DNA of 64,000 nucleotides, from contig JAEEVL010000002.1 of the NCBI GenBank assembly GCA_016290875.1, positions 1 to 64,000 on the forward strand. The letters are read 5' to 3'. Source of the stretch: Ruminococcus sp. (GTDB lineage Bacteria; Bacillota; Clostridia; Oscillospirales; Ruminococcaceae). Both the position numbers and the translations under genes were made by a program. The notes under the pieces were generated by a model that did not search any database, was not told the DNA's origin, and saw only the letters and a program-made list of their open reading frames with translations. This document shows, in pieces, positions 1 to 9,745 of this stretch (the stretch's first letter is position 1; each line of letters starts with the position of its first letter).

Positions 1-85
1 ACATCTTCCTTTCGCGTTTCGAGTTTTTACTTGTGATGTCAAGAGTTGTCCGGACGTCTTAACTGTGTTCAGTATACACGCTCTC

Positions 86-114
86 TTGACAAAAGTCAAT
101 AGATATAGTATACT
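86..114 (+). promoter_or_regulatory. sigma-A type promoter upstream of 64-aa ORF
   Basis: TTGACA - 17 nt - TATACT. Confidence 0.7.
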
Positions 115-259
115 ATCTCTACTGAGTTCAATCTATAATCTATTTTTATGAACAAATTGTAAACTTTTAGTTTCTATCTATTTATACAGCTATTTTCAAA
201 GCAATCCGCAGTGTTATACATTCTGACGAAATAGAACACTATTTCTGAAAGGAGTTATT

Positions 260-454
260 ATGTTTGAGATAGAAGCACACTACCATGACAGAAAAATATA
301 TCTTTCCGATGGCAGAGTTTATCCGCTTGGAGAGATACTTCTGCGCTATTTTTCAATGAATTTTTATGACTTAGGCGAACTGTTTGACGTATGTGAACGT
401 GCAAAAACAGAGCTGAACATCAGTTCCTTGTTCGGACACATTAACTTTTTCTGA
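260..454 (+). CDS. small hypothetical protein (64 aa)
   Basis: ORF with good SD (GAAAGGAG) and an upstream consensus promoter; no recognised family. Confidence 0.6.
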   Translation: MFEIEAHYHDRKIYLSDGRVYPLGEILLRYFSMNFYDLGELFDVCERAKTELNISSLFGHINFF

Positions 455-484
455 ACCGCCTAAAAATCTGTGAATCTTTAATAC

Positions 485-513
485 TTGACAATTACAAATC
501 ATTATGGTACAAT
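485..513 (+). promoter_or_regulatory. sigma-A type promoter for secreted peptide/ABC operon
   Basis: TTGACA - 17 nt - TACAAT, 75 nt before the ATG at 589. Confidence 0.75.
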
Positions 514-588
514 AACTCCGTTGCTATTTTTCAAAAAATAGTAACACACAATAGTATGTGAATTGGAGAAGAATCAGGAGAAATAACT

Positions 589-993
589 ATGTTAAAAATC
601 AAAAAATCAATAATCGCAGTAAGTGTTCTGACAACTTTCCTTTCAATTAACTTGCTCAACGCAAGCGCCAATTCACCTGCAACCCACGGCAGATTACATA
701 TGGAGTACCATTATGTGCCTATTTTTAAGGATTATGCTTGTGGAAGCACAGATACAAATATTGGATATAATGGCAATAATGTAGATCAGCTTTGGGTTAA
801 AACTACCGTAAAAGTAACTAACAAAAGCGGTGACACAGTAACAGAAAAGTCTGAGGGGTACGGAAATGATGCTTTAGAAGGTAAGAAAAGTGCAACCGCA
901 AAAATCAGAAATATCAAGAAAGCTAATGGCACTCATTCTGGCGGATGCAAAAACGGTCCTTCAGCTACTACATACACCTCACGTACAAGATAA
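589..993 (+). CDS. Sec-secreted small protein, bacteriocin-like (lactococcin 972-like context)
   Basis: 134 aa; K-rich N-terminus, hydrophobic core, ASA-like cleavage site; mature part has only 2 Cys and is rich in G/T/K/N; followed by two FtsX-like permeases and an ABC ATPase. Confidence 0.6.
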   Translation: MLKIKKSIIAVSVLTTFLSINLLNASANSPATHGRLHMEYHYVPIFKDYACGSTDTNIGYNGNNVDQLWVKTTVKVTNKSGDTVTEKSEGYGNDALEGKKSATAKIRNIKKANGTHSGGCKNGPSATTYTSRTR

Positions 994-1094
994 AACACAA
1001 CATATAATAATATAATTACTATTTAATTTACTATACTTTATTCTCCAAGCCACAGCACTATTATTATTAAAATTTGTAAAACGGGATCAATATA

Positions 1095-2129
1095 ATGAAA
1101 ATTATAAAGCTAATATTTATTAACATAACAAAACTGATCCGTGAAAGCAGATCAGTTTTTATTTTTATTCTAACAGGAATCATAGCATCCAGTTTTGGAA
1201 TACTATTCTATTCTGGATATTTTATGTATAACCATTATAACACGTATTATGCTTGTGAAGTCGACATAACTACTGACAGCAATAATTCATCAGAAGAATT
1301 AAAGCAGCTTGTTAAAACTATTATTTCTGAAAGCTCATTTAATACGCTTGTAATGAGCGAAAAAGATTCCGGATTTTCAGACACTGATGTTCTTGGAGTG
1401 TATTATGGAAAGATAGAGAATTTTTTGCTTACCGGCTCAGAATATACCAGTGATGAAACTAATCCAATTGCTTTCCTTTCTGAGGATATAGTAGAACAGC
1501 TTGACTACCATAGAAATATCACTAATGAAAATATCGTCTATGACGGCAAAACTTTTACTGTTTCTGGAATACATAGGAGTTTCTATGCATTCTGTGTACC
1601 CCCTCTATATTACATTGAAAATTATGATGTAAACAACATCCACATAGAACTAGACGATATTATATCAGATAATCTACGGAATTACTTAGATTCATCTGAT
1701 ATAGAATACAGAATAACCAATAATGAGTCACCTTTTAATTCAAGTGAATTCATTATTTCACTTTCCTTGATAATAATAATTTTTTCCCTTTCATTTGTTA
1801 ATATTCTGATGATGTTTTCTTTCTGGAATATAAAAATGAAACAAACTTTTACAGTATATTATATATATGGCTGCAGTCGATTAAAAAAATTTTTTATTGT
1901 ATCCGGACAGATGTTCTTTATATCATTTACAGGAACCATCATAGGTAGTATCCTATACGCTTGTGTATATAAACCTCTCGGAAAACTAAAGATAGTTTAT
2001 TCAGATGATATTAAAGCATATATTCCTATCTTCCTGATAATACTTGCAGTACTACTTGCATTTTCAATTTACTGGGGAATTAAAACTTCGTTAACACAGG
2101 AAAAAACATTTATATTAAAGGAGAAATAA
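1095..2129 (+). CDS. FtsX/MacB-like ABC transporter permease
   Basis: N-terminal TM, extracytoplasmic domain, three C-terminal TMs; directly abuts the next permease. Confidence 0.7.
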   Translation: MKIIKLIFINITKLIRESRSVFIFILTGIIASSFGILFYSGYFMYNHYNTYYACEVDITTDSNNSSEELKQLVKTIISESSFNTLVMSEKDSGFSDTDVLGVYYGKIENFLLTGSEYTSDETNPIAFLSEDIVEQLDYHRNITNENIVYDGKTFTVSGIHRSFYAFCVPPLYYIENYDVNNIHIELDDIISDNLRNYLDSSDIEYRITNNESPFNSSEFIISLSLIIIIFSLSFVNILMMFSFWNIKMKQTFTVYYIYGCSRLKKFFIVSGQMFFISFTGTIIGSILYACVYKPLGKLKIVYSDDIKAYIPIFLIILAVLLAFSIYWGIKTSLTQEKTFILKEK

Positions 2130-3317
2130 ATGAAAGGAATAATAATATGTACTGCTGATCTTATAAAAAAACATATTAAACAGAATATAGTTCTTATGAT
2201 ACAAATAGCTGTAACGATATTGATATTTCTTGGATTCATCGGTAAATTACAATATATATCATCAAAATCTGACATAGCTGAAACGTTTAATTCTAGTAAA
2301 GCTTTATACTACACTCCTTTTTCATTTACGTCTCAGGATATTACTGCTGAAAAAATAATCAAGGATAATTCTTTGGATATTCTCGAAATCGGATGTGTAA
2401 ATCATATGGTTATAAAGAGCAATGATAATCTATATTTATGTCTTGGTTACAATGATGCTATAATTGAACGATGCAATCTGAAATTATCATCAGGAAAATG
2501 GTTCGACGAATATGATAAAACTGACGCTATACCAATCATATCTTTGAACAACAGTTTTTCATTGAATGATACGTTAATGCTTGAAGACAATAACGGAAAA
2601 AAATATGAAGCAGTTGTAATTGGATCCATTTCACCTGATGACTATGTGATAGAGTTCAATCATTCAGGAAATAAGAATGTAATGTCTATAGAGTTTTTTG
2701 CACAAAAACCACAATCAGCATTTATCGTTCCATACAACAGTAAAAAACTGCCAACCGTAACAGACGATTTTGATCACAAACATTTAATTGATGATAGTCC
2801 TGGATTCGTAGGAGAACTTCTTTTCTGCAAAGAAAAATCAGATAATGTTACAATCGAAAAAGCATTTAGCGAATATGGTGAAATTACTGATATTGACCAG
2901 ATGATAGAAAACTATAAAAGAGACATAAAATTTGATTTCATTTCAAACGGAATTATTTTATTTGTATTTACCCTACTTACTGCAGCTGGAATAGGCGGAA
3001 TAAATGGTATGCAAAGTCGCCTTGACAGAAGAAATTATATAATTTATTATATGCTTGGAGCGAATAAAAAAGAATGTGCAGCCATTGAATTTCTCCGAAT
3101 GTTTTCAATCGCAACTACTGGTTTCTTCATCGCTATATTTTTGTATAACGTATCTTCTATAAGAAATCTGCTATATTCAAGTGAAATAATGATAAACATA
3201 TCAACTTTTTGTCTTTCGTTTATCTATATCTTATTTATTTTCTGTATAGTTTCAATGAAATATGTTATAGACCTTGGCAAAGGAAGCCTTATCGATCATT
3301 ACAAAAATCAGGAGTAA
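2130..3317 (+). CDS. FtsX-like ABC transporter permease
   Basis: Same topology; C-terminal block 'GIGGINGMQSRLDRRNYIIYYMLGANKKE' typical of FtsX permeases. Confidence 0.7.
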   Translation: MKGIIICTADLIKKHIKQNIVLMIQIAVTILIFLGFIGKLQYISSKSDIAETFNSSKALYYTPFSFTSQDITAEKIIKDNSLDILEIGCVNHMVIKSNDNLYLCLGYNDAIIERCNLKLSSGKWFDEYDKTDAIPIISLNNSFSLNDTLMLEDNNGKKYEAVVIGSISPDDYVIEFNHSGNKNVMSIEFFAQKPQSAFIVPYNSKKLPTVTDDFDHKHLIDDSPGFVGELLFCKEKSDNVTIEKAFSEYGEITDIDQMIENYKRDIKFDFISNGIILFVFTLLTAAGIGGINGMQSRLDRRNYIIYYMLGANKKECAAIEFLRMFSIATTGFFIAIFLYNVSSIRNLLYSSEIMINISTFCLSFIYILFIFCIVSMKYVIDLGKGSLIDHYKNQE

Positions 3318-3322
3318 AAATC

Positions 3323-3979
3323 ATGCCTATCAAACTAACAAATATATCAAAATCTTTTAACGGTAATTCGTCGAACAAAATAAATGTCCTAAAAAAAATC
3401 GACCTTGAGATACAGGATAATGACATGGTTGCAATAATGGGACGATCTGGAGCTGGAAAATCGACTTTGTTAAATATAATAGGTTGCCTTGATTCTCCAG
3501 ATGAAGGTGAGTATCTTCTTGACGGTCAGGACATCAGCAAACTCAGTAACTCAAATCTTTCTAATTTACGAAATAGTAAATTTGGTTTTATAATGCAGGA
3601 CTTCGCCCTAATTGAAGATGAAACTGTTAGGCATAACATACTGTTGCCGACATATTTTTCAAGAACCAAAATCAATACAAGTTGTGAAGATCTTGCAAAA
3701 AAACTTGGAATATACAAGCTACTTGATACCAAAGCCAGTCTCCTATCCGGTGGAGAAAAACAGCGCACCGCTATAGCTAGAGCTATTATAAATGATTCAA
3801 AATATATTATTGCTGACGAACCAACTGGGGCTCTTGACAGCGTGAATGCCGAAATGATAATGAATATTATTTCAGATTTGCATAAAACAGGAAAAACCAT
3901 AATCATTGTTACTCATGATATAATAATTGCTGAAAAATGCCAACGTGTCCTTACTATTTCTGATGGACATCTAGATTAA
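3323..3979 (+). CDS. ABC transporter ATP-binding protein (LolD/MacB type)
   Basis: Walker A GRSGAGKST, signature LLSGGEKQR, Walker B YIIADEPTGALD; ATG at 3323 follows GGAG. Confidence 0.95.
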   Translation: MPIKLTNISKSFNGNSSNKINVLKKIDLEIQDNDMVAIMGRSGAGKSTLLNIIGCLDSPDEGEYLLDGQDISKLSNSNLSNLRNSKFGFIMQDFALIEDETVRHNILLPTYFSRTKINTSCEDLAKKLGIYKLLDTKASLLSGGEKQRTAIARAIINDSKYIIADEPTGALDSVNAEMIMNIISDLHKTGKTIIIVTHDIIIAEKCQRVLTISDGHLD

Positions 3980-4561
3980 TCATTGACAATCATAACAGTA
4001 TAATGAAACAACAACTCATTACCTTGATATAAACAAGGATTATTGCAGATAACAGAATTTAAATAAAAGACTATTTATTCATAAAAGGAATCTTTTGCAA
4101 TTTTGTTATTATAATTAACTGAAGGCCAGGCATAAATAATCTCCATGAACTAATAAAATCCAGAGAGTGTGTTGTTAATCCCGATTTTTCGCAAATTCAA
4201 ATTCAGTATCTTCCAATGTTTGTGAGTTTGTTGATTGTCTGTCCTCCTTTCTGCTCCACATTTTATAACATTATCTTTTACAGCAACTTGCAGAGTCGAT
4301 CACATAGTAATTAAAAATTCCTATAATCTTATTTTTACTGATACATCTAAGATAATCTTAACAGTGATACGCAATAATTACAATACAAACCATATTTTCA
4401 TGATTAATCAAAATCGAATACTGAACAACTATGAAATATGTCACAAAGCGTTTCATGAATTATAGTAAAAAACAGGAACAATAAAAATCTTTGAGAGGAT
4501 ATTTAAGTAGTTTATTATTTGAATTTGAATTTAAATACTCAGATTATAAATATACTATACA

Positions 4562-4588
4562 AAATCCCGATGCTCAGCATCGGGATTT
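4562..4588. terminator. perfect hairpin, probable bidirectional terminator
   Basis: AAATCCCGATGC-TCA-GCATCGGGATTT. Confidence 0.75.
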
Positions 4589-4713
4589 GTTGTCCTATTC
4601 GATTTGATTTTTGTTTTTCTGCGTTAAGAATATCTTACATCAGAAAGGTTTCACCCAGTAAGCTTCGTAATACTTCTGTATGAGTACCACCGTTATGAGC
4701 GGCTTTGTTCGTA

Positions 4714-6042
4714 TTACTTGAGTGATGCGAAATATGATTCAAAATCAAGCTTGCCGTTTGATGATACATATGTATAATACTTGAGTATCATTGAAGCATC
4801 ATCAGCCTTAGCGATTTCATCGTGATCGGAATCAGCACACTTCTTCTGGATAGGTGAAAGGATAGAACCCTCTGAACTCGAGAGGAGTACGTAGTTCCTC
4901 AGAGTTATACTTGCGTCCTGAGCAGTGTACTTGCCGTCAAAGTCGACATCTCCCTGGAGGATGTTGCCGGCAACTGTCTTGTATCTGTCGATAACATTGA
5001 CAGGATAATCAGCGCGGTTGTTGAGACTCAGGAAAGTTGAAGTGAGCAGACCGTTATCGTCGTGAAGATCTCCGATAGTATAAAGGATATTTGCAGCGAT
5101 AGCGAGGTGACCTCTCTGATTGGGGTGGAAGTCTCTCTCTTCTCCGGCGAGCTCGATATTTGTGAAGTAGCTTGCACTGCCGGGATTTTCGGCAGTAGGT
5201 TTAACGCCTTCCGGAAGAGCTGTGAAGTCGCTGTATATATCAGCTACCTGAACGCCGTCTAACTTCTTGATCTGAGCGCTGAGTTCGTCGATAACGCCCT
5301 TGAAGTTGCTGGTGATCATATCAGCTGTTGAGGAATCGACAGAAGCGCTGCCGAAGAATGCGGTTGTGAGCTGGAAAGGATTGTAAACAGTCTGAATGAT
5401 GATCTTGGCATTAGGATTGATAGCCTTGATAGCGGAAACAGAATCCTTGATGTTGGGGATTATGATATTGGGGATAGTACCAACATATCCCTCATCGTCG
5501 TATCTGAGGTTAGCGCAGAGTTTTTTGAGTTCTGCACCGAGTTCGATCATATTTGCAGTTCCGCCGCCTGCATATGCCTTGACTTTTTCAATATCAAGGT
5601 ATCTCAACAGATCGCTTATTGTAGGATCAGCCGGTATATCAGATGCTGAAACTCCGTCCTGGAGGAGCTTTTTCTTTGAACCGAATGTAAGAAGGCGCTT
5701 TGATGCGTAGTGCAGAAGGTCGTTTGCGCCGACAGAAATGACAATGTATTCAGAGTTCTTTACTGTTTTCTTGTCAGAGTCGGAAAGTGACTTTATCTTA
5801 TTGAGCATATCTGTTGATGTAGCTCCGGAAACTGCGTAATTTGCAGCGGTTCCGCCGAGATAGTCAGCGCATATCTCACCGTAGTTGTGCTCGGAAGAGC
5901 TGAGACCGTAGCCGGCTGCTATACTGTCGCCGAAGAGCGCGATATCTTTATCGGTATCCGTACCTGCTGAAGAAACAGCAAGGGAGCTCATTGCAGAAGC
6001 CGCAATTGATGCGGATATAAGTAATGAAATGATTTTTTTCAT
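4714..6042 (-). CDS. secreted SGNH/GDSL hydrolase with C-terminal type I dockerin
   Basis: Signal peptide; FGDS, GAND and DFHPN blocks; two dockerin Ca-binding repeats (GDVDFDGKYTAQDASITLRNYV / DSDHDEIAKADDASMILKYYT). Confidence 0.9.
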   Translation of the reverse strand: MKKIISLLISASIAASAMSSLAVSSAGTDTDKDIALFGDSIAAGYGLSSSEHNYGEICADYLGGTAANYAVSGATSTDMLNKIKSLSDSDKKTVKNSEYIVISVGANDLLHYASKRLLTFGSKKKLLQDGVSASDIPADPTISDLLRYLDIEKVKAYAGGGTANMIELGAELKKLCANLRYDDEGYVGTIPNIIIPNIKDSVSAIKAINPNAKIIIQTVYNPFQLTTAFFGSASVDSSTADMITSNFKGVIDELSAQIKKLDGVQVADIYSDFTALPEGVKPTAENPGSASYFTNIELAGEERDFHPNQRGHLAIAANILYTIGDLHDDNGLLTSTFLSLNNRADYPVNVIDRYKTVAGNILQGDVDFDGKYTAQDASITLRNYVLLSSSEGSILSPIQKKCADSDHDEIAKADDASMILKYYTYVSSNGKLDFESYFASLK

Positions 6043-6124
6043 TGGTAGCCTCCTTTCGGGATATAACCCTGTTTAAATTATATACTTTTTTGAAAGATGT
6101 GTCAAGACATAAAATATGTAAATA

Positions 6125-6871
6125 TCAGCAGCAGAGGATAGCTGCAACTGTTATATTGTCCTTGCCTTTGTTGGCTAACGCCTTTTCAAGAAGAAGCTCA
6201 AGACGTTCCGACAGACTGCGTGGGAGCTCCATTATTTCCTCGATGTCGATAGGGGAAACATAGTCGGAGAGTCCGTCCGTGCAGAGTATCAGTATATCGC
6301 CGAATTCGATACCGCCGCTTATCGGAGAGATATCTATCTTCGGCTTTGTGCTGACGTTGCCGAAAGCCGGGAAGATGATATTCCTGTGGACGTGTGTGCG
6401 GCGTTCTGCGAGGGTTATCGAGCCCTCTTCGTAGAGAAGCTGCACGAGCGACTGATCGCGTGAGATCTGGCTTATCCTGCCGCTGCGGAAGCGGTAAAGG
6501 CGCGAATCGCCGACGTTGAAAGTCATGATGCTGCCGCGCTCGTCAACGGCAATACCGCAGAGCGTAGCCTGCATATTATGGTTGTCAGGGTTCTCCGTGC
6601 CGTACTGAGCAAGCCGGCTATGTATCGAAAGAAGTTCACCTGAGAGGTCTGTACGGCTGGTGTAGTGGAGTTCGCTTATCATATCAAGGCACATCTTTGA
6701 AGCGACTTCGCCGGATAATTCTCCGGAAACTCCGTCTGATACAGCTGCTATGAAAGGGGCATCGAGCTCCTGTTCGGAAGTTCCGTCGTTCAGGACGCTT
6801 TTTCCGATAAGCAGAGCGTCCTCGTTGTGTGGCATGATACCTTTATTGGTAAGACCGCAGCAATAGTACAT
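6125..6871 (-). CDS. PP2C-family serine/threonine phosphatase
   Basis: NEDALL, SDGVSGE, VGDSRLYRF, CTDGLSD, DNITV motifs. Confidence 0.9.
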   Translation of the reverse strand: MYYCCGLTNKGIMPHNEDALLIGKSVLNDGTSEQELDAPFIAAVSDGVSGELSGEVASKMCLDMISELHYTSRTDLSGELLSIHSRLAQYGTENPDNHNMQATLCGIAVDERGSIMTFNVGDSRLYRFRSGRISQISRDQSLVQLLYEEGSITLAERRTHVHRNIIFPAFGNVSTKPKIDISPISGGIEFGDILILCTDGLSDYVSPIDIEEIMELPRSLSERLELLLEKALANKGKDNITVAAILCC

Positions 6872-6889
6872 ATGTGTGATACCTTTCAG

Positions 6890-7675
6890 TTATTGGATAT
6901 TGTAGAGGGCCATACCGTTGCGGCAGGTTATCTCAAGCAGTTCATCGACCGGTATGCCTTTTATCTCGGCAGCTTTCTCTGCTGTGTAAGCTATCATAGA
7001 ACTGTCGCAGCGCTGACCGCGGAACGGCACGGGTGCCATATACGGGCAGTCTGTTTCAAGGAGCAGTCTGTCGAGCGGAACAGCTTCGAGCGCACGGAGA
7101 GCCTTTTTTGCATTCTTGAAAGTGAGGACTCCGGTGAAGCCGATGTACATACCGAGCTTGATTATCTCTTTTGCTGTTTCTGCCGAGCCGCTGAAGCAGT
7201 GAACTACGCCTTTAGGCTGGAATTCGCGCAGGAGGTCAAGAGTATCCTCGCAGGCATCGCGGCTGTGGACTATAACCGGCATATCGAGTTCGCGGGCAAG
7301 TTCGAGCTGCTCGCGGAAGAGCTTTATCTGATTATCGCGGTCGTAACCCTCATAGTGGTAGTCAAGACCTATCTCACCGACAGCGCGTACCTTTGGGTTT
7401 TCGCTTATTGTACGGCGGACCGTGTCGAGGTAATCGGCAGGATTTGAGTCAACTGATTCCGGGTGGACTCCGGCTGCCGCATAGATGTAGCCGTATTTCT
7501 GTGAGAGCTCTGAGTTCTCAGCTATGTCCTCAACGGATGAAGAGGCGAGAGTTACGTATTTGACACCTTTTTCCGGCAGTGAAGAGAGGATCTGTTCTCT
7601 GTCCTCATCAAAGGCATGGTCTGCGTAGTGTGCGTGGGTATCGAAGATATTGTTCAAGTGTATACCTCCGCTCAC
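6890..7675 (-). CDS. tatD: TatD family metal-dependent hydrolase
   Basis: FDTHAHY, GEIGLDYHYE, HSRDA, HCFSG, LETDCPYMAP. Confidence 0.95.
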   Translation of the reverse strand: MSGGIHLNNIFDTHAHYADHAFDEDREQILSSLPEKGVKYVTLASSSVEDIAENSELSQKYGYIYAAAGVHPESVDSNPADYLDTVRRTISENPKVRAVGEIGLDYHYEGYDRDNQIKLFREQLELARELDMPVIVHSRDACEDTLDLLREFQPKGVVHCFSGSAETAKEIIKLGMYIGFTGVLTFKNAKKALRALEAVPLDRLLLETDCPYMAPVPFRGQRCDSSMIAYTAEKAAEIKGIPVDELLEITCRNGMALYNIQ

Positions 7676-8592
7676 TTAGCTCTCGTCGGAGGCTCTGTAG
7701 GATCGCAGAAGTATTCCTCGGGCAGGTTCGAGATGAATGAATCGCTGGGGATGAAGTCGTTCTCAGCGTCTGTTCCGTCAACACAGGCAGCAAAAGCGAT
7801 GCTTGAACCGTAATTGAACATATACTTTATAGCTTCCTTCTTCTTGTCGTAATCAACAGCTGTGATATTTGTATTTGGCAGCATATTGATTATTTCGGTG
7901 AAGTATCTGTCAAAGTTCGTAGCGATACGGTCGCCGTCGGAACCGTTTATCATATAGCTGATGATAGTTGCAGCCTTGAGAGCACGCTCAGGCTCGCCGC
8001 CGGGGAACTTGTTGTATGTGAGGTACATTGTGATCTCGTCAGCTGCGAGAGTTTCGAGTGTGCCGTCTCCGGGATAGCCGTTGAGCTTGATGTCAACAGG
8101 GTAGTTTACTCCGCCGAAGAGGTCACATACGTGCTCGAAAGCGTTGACATCGAATACCATATACTTGCTTATGTCGACTTTCAGAGCTTCTTCGATGAAC
8201 TCCTCTGCAGCCTGTGCGCCGCCGCGGGTGTATTTATCCTTGAGAGCTATCTGAGTGCCCTCTTTTTCGGAATAGAGGATGGAGTTTGAAGGAACGCCTA
8301 TGAAGAGAACTTCCTTCTTATAGGGAACGGAGCGCATTACAACGAAGGTAGCTGAAGCGTCTGACGCAGCTTCGGGATCGTCGAGAATGAGAAGAAGCGT
8401 ATGGCTGTCCTCAGCGGATACGGAAATAGAGCCGTTTCTTGGCTGAGGTTCTTTTATGTCATCTTCTTTTTTACCGATGTAGTTATGGTAGATGAAGTAG
8501 CCTGCACCGCCTACGATGATCGTTGCGATGAAGATGGTAACAAGGAACGGGATGGCTATGCTTCCGGTTTTCTTTTTGCGTTTTTCTGACAT
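7672..8592 (-). CDS. membrane-anchored LCP-like (LytR-CpsA-Psr) protein
   Basis: N-terminal TM; LLLILDD..., GVPSNSILYSEKEG, LFGGVNYPVDI; AAAGGAG SD places the start at 8592. Confidence 0.7.
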   Translation of the reverse strand: MSEKRKKKTGSIAIPFLVTIFIATIIVGGAGYFIYHNYIGKKEDDIKEPQPRNGSISVSAEDSHTLLLILDDPEAASDASATFVVMRSVPYKKEVLFIGVPSNSILYSEKEGTQIALKDKYTRGGAQAAEEFIEEALKVDISKYMVFDVNAFEHVCDLFGGVNYPVDIKLNGYPGDGTLETLAADEITMYLTYNKFPGGEPERALKAATIISYMINGSDGDRIATNFDRYFTEIINMLPNTNITAVDYDKKKEAIKYMFNYGSSIAFAACVDGTDAENDFIPSDSFISNLPEEYFCDPTEPPTRAK

Positions 8593-8893
8593 TTTGGTAC
8601 TCTCCTTTAAAAATGATACATAATATATCAAAATTGATTACTTATCGTATATAAATGCGATGAAAATATGCACAGTAAAATGAATAAAAACGTTTTTACG
8701 TTTTTGATGTTAAAAACTGGTTGGCTTCAATGCGTTTATCAACAGGTTTTTCAACATTTTCCACACTGAAAGTTAACTTTGAATGTTTAAACACATCATT
8801 CAACAGTCGGTTGAAAACGAACGTATCTTCACTCCGTAAAACTTCCGATGGGATAAAAAACAGTCGGCGAAAAGTATTTTTATTGAAATAAAC

Positions 8894-8921
8894 TTGAAAA
8901 ATCCTGCAAATGTGATATAAT
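8894..8921 (+). promoter_or_regulatory. plus-strand sigma-A-like promoter antisense to SLOG-family gene
   Basis: TTGAAA - 16 nt - TATAAT with TG upstream of -10; no plus-strand gene follows. Confidence 0.45.
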
Positions 8922-9625
8922 TAGTGTTGGGACTCTCGCCGCGGCCGGATAAAAGGATTGGGCAGGAGCGAAATACGCTGCCTTACAGAACCTATATCCG
9001 TACCGGCTTCATCTATGATGCGGCAGAGGTCATCGTTGCTGAATTCAGCGACTCTTTTGCCGCTGTTGTTCAGATAGGCAACTGTCTGATGAGTCCCTGA
9101 GCGGTATTCGGAATGATTATAATAAGCTATGGCAGCTGATGAACAGTCAGCCATAAAGTAGTTGCGTGTACGGTAGAGCTCCTTTCCTGCGCCGGTCTTG
9201 GAATAAACTATATCCGGATCGGGATTAGTACAGGTAAGGGTGTCGCAGTACATCTCGACATTGCGTAGTATCTCAAGCTCGACAGGACGAAAGCGTTCTG
9301 CGTGGCGGAGATACGGCATAGCGCCTATGAGCTTTATATCAGCACCGCTGTTTTTCAAGCGGATGATATACTGAGCTGCCCAGAGGTCTGTTCCGGTCGA
9401 GAGACCGTCTATGAAGCAGGTGTAACCGGCTTCGACAGCAAGATCAATGTATCTGCACAGCATGAGCTGTATCCCGGTGACGGTCAGTTCAAGAAAAGCA
9501 TTGTCGTTCCGGTAAGGAATGACGCTCTTGATCCTGTGACCGGTTATACATACGGTCTTGTCAGGCTGAGGTATGAAACGTTCCGGCGGCGTCAGCCATA
9601 TGCCGGATGTCAGTGATCTTAGCAA
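8921..9625 (-). CDS. SLOG/DUF1273-family protein (YpsA-like)
   Basis: CITGHR, FIDGLSTGTDLWAAQ, 'RNYFMADCSSAAIAYYN'. Confidence 0.75.
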   Translation of the reverse strand: MLRSLTSGIWLTPPERFIPQPDKTVCITGHRIKSVIPYRNDNAFLELTVTGIQLMLCRYIDLAVEAGYTCFIDGLSTGTDLWAAQYIIRLKNSGADIKLIGAMPYLRHAERFRPVELEILRNVEMYCDTLTCTNPDPDIVYSKTGAGKELYRTRNYFMADCSSAAIAYYNHSEYRSGTHQTVAYLNNSGKRVAEFSNDDLCRIIDEAGTDIGSVRQRISLLPNPFIRPRRESQH

Positions 9626-9745
9626 GTCAACACCTCCAATATCATACTATATGATTATAGCATAATACATTATAGATTTCAAGAAGTTTTTAAGATATGT
9701 AATATTATTTTAACCGCTTGTATTGCGAAAGAAAGGAATGATAGA

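Noticed and set aside
4235-4465. 76-aa plus-strand ORF
   Set aside because: No SD, low-complexity AT-rich codons, lies in an intergenic region after the ABC operon; likely spurious.
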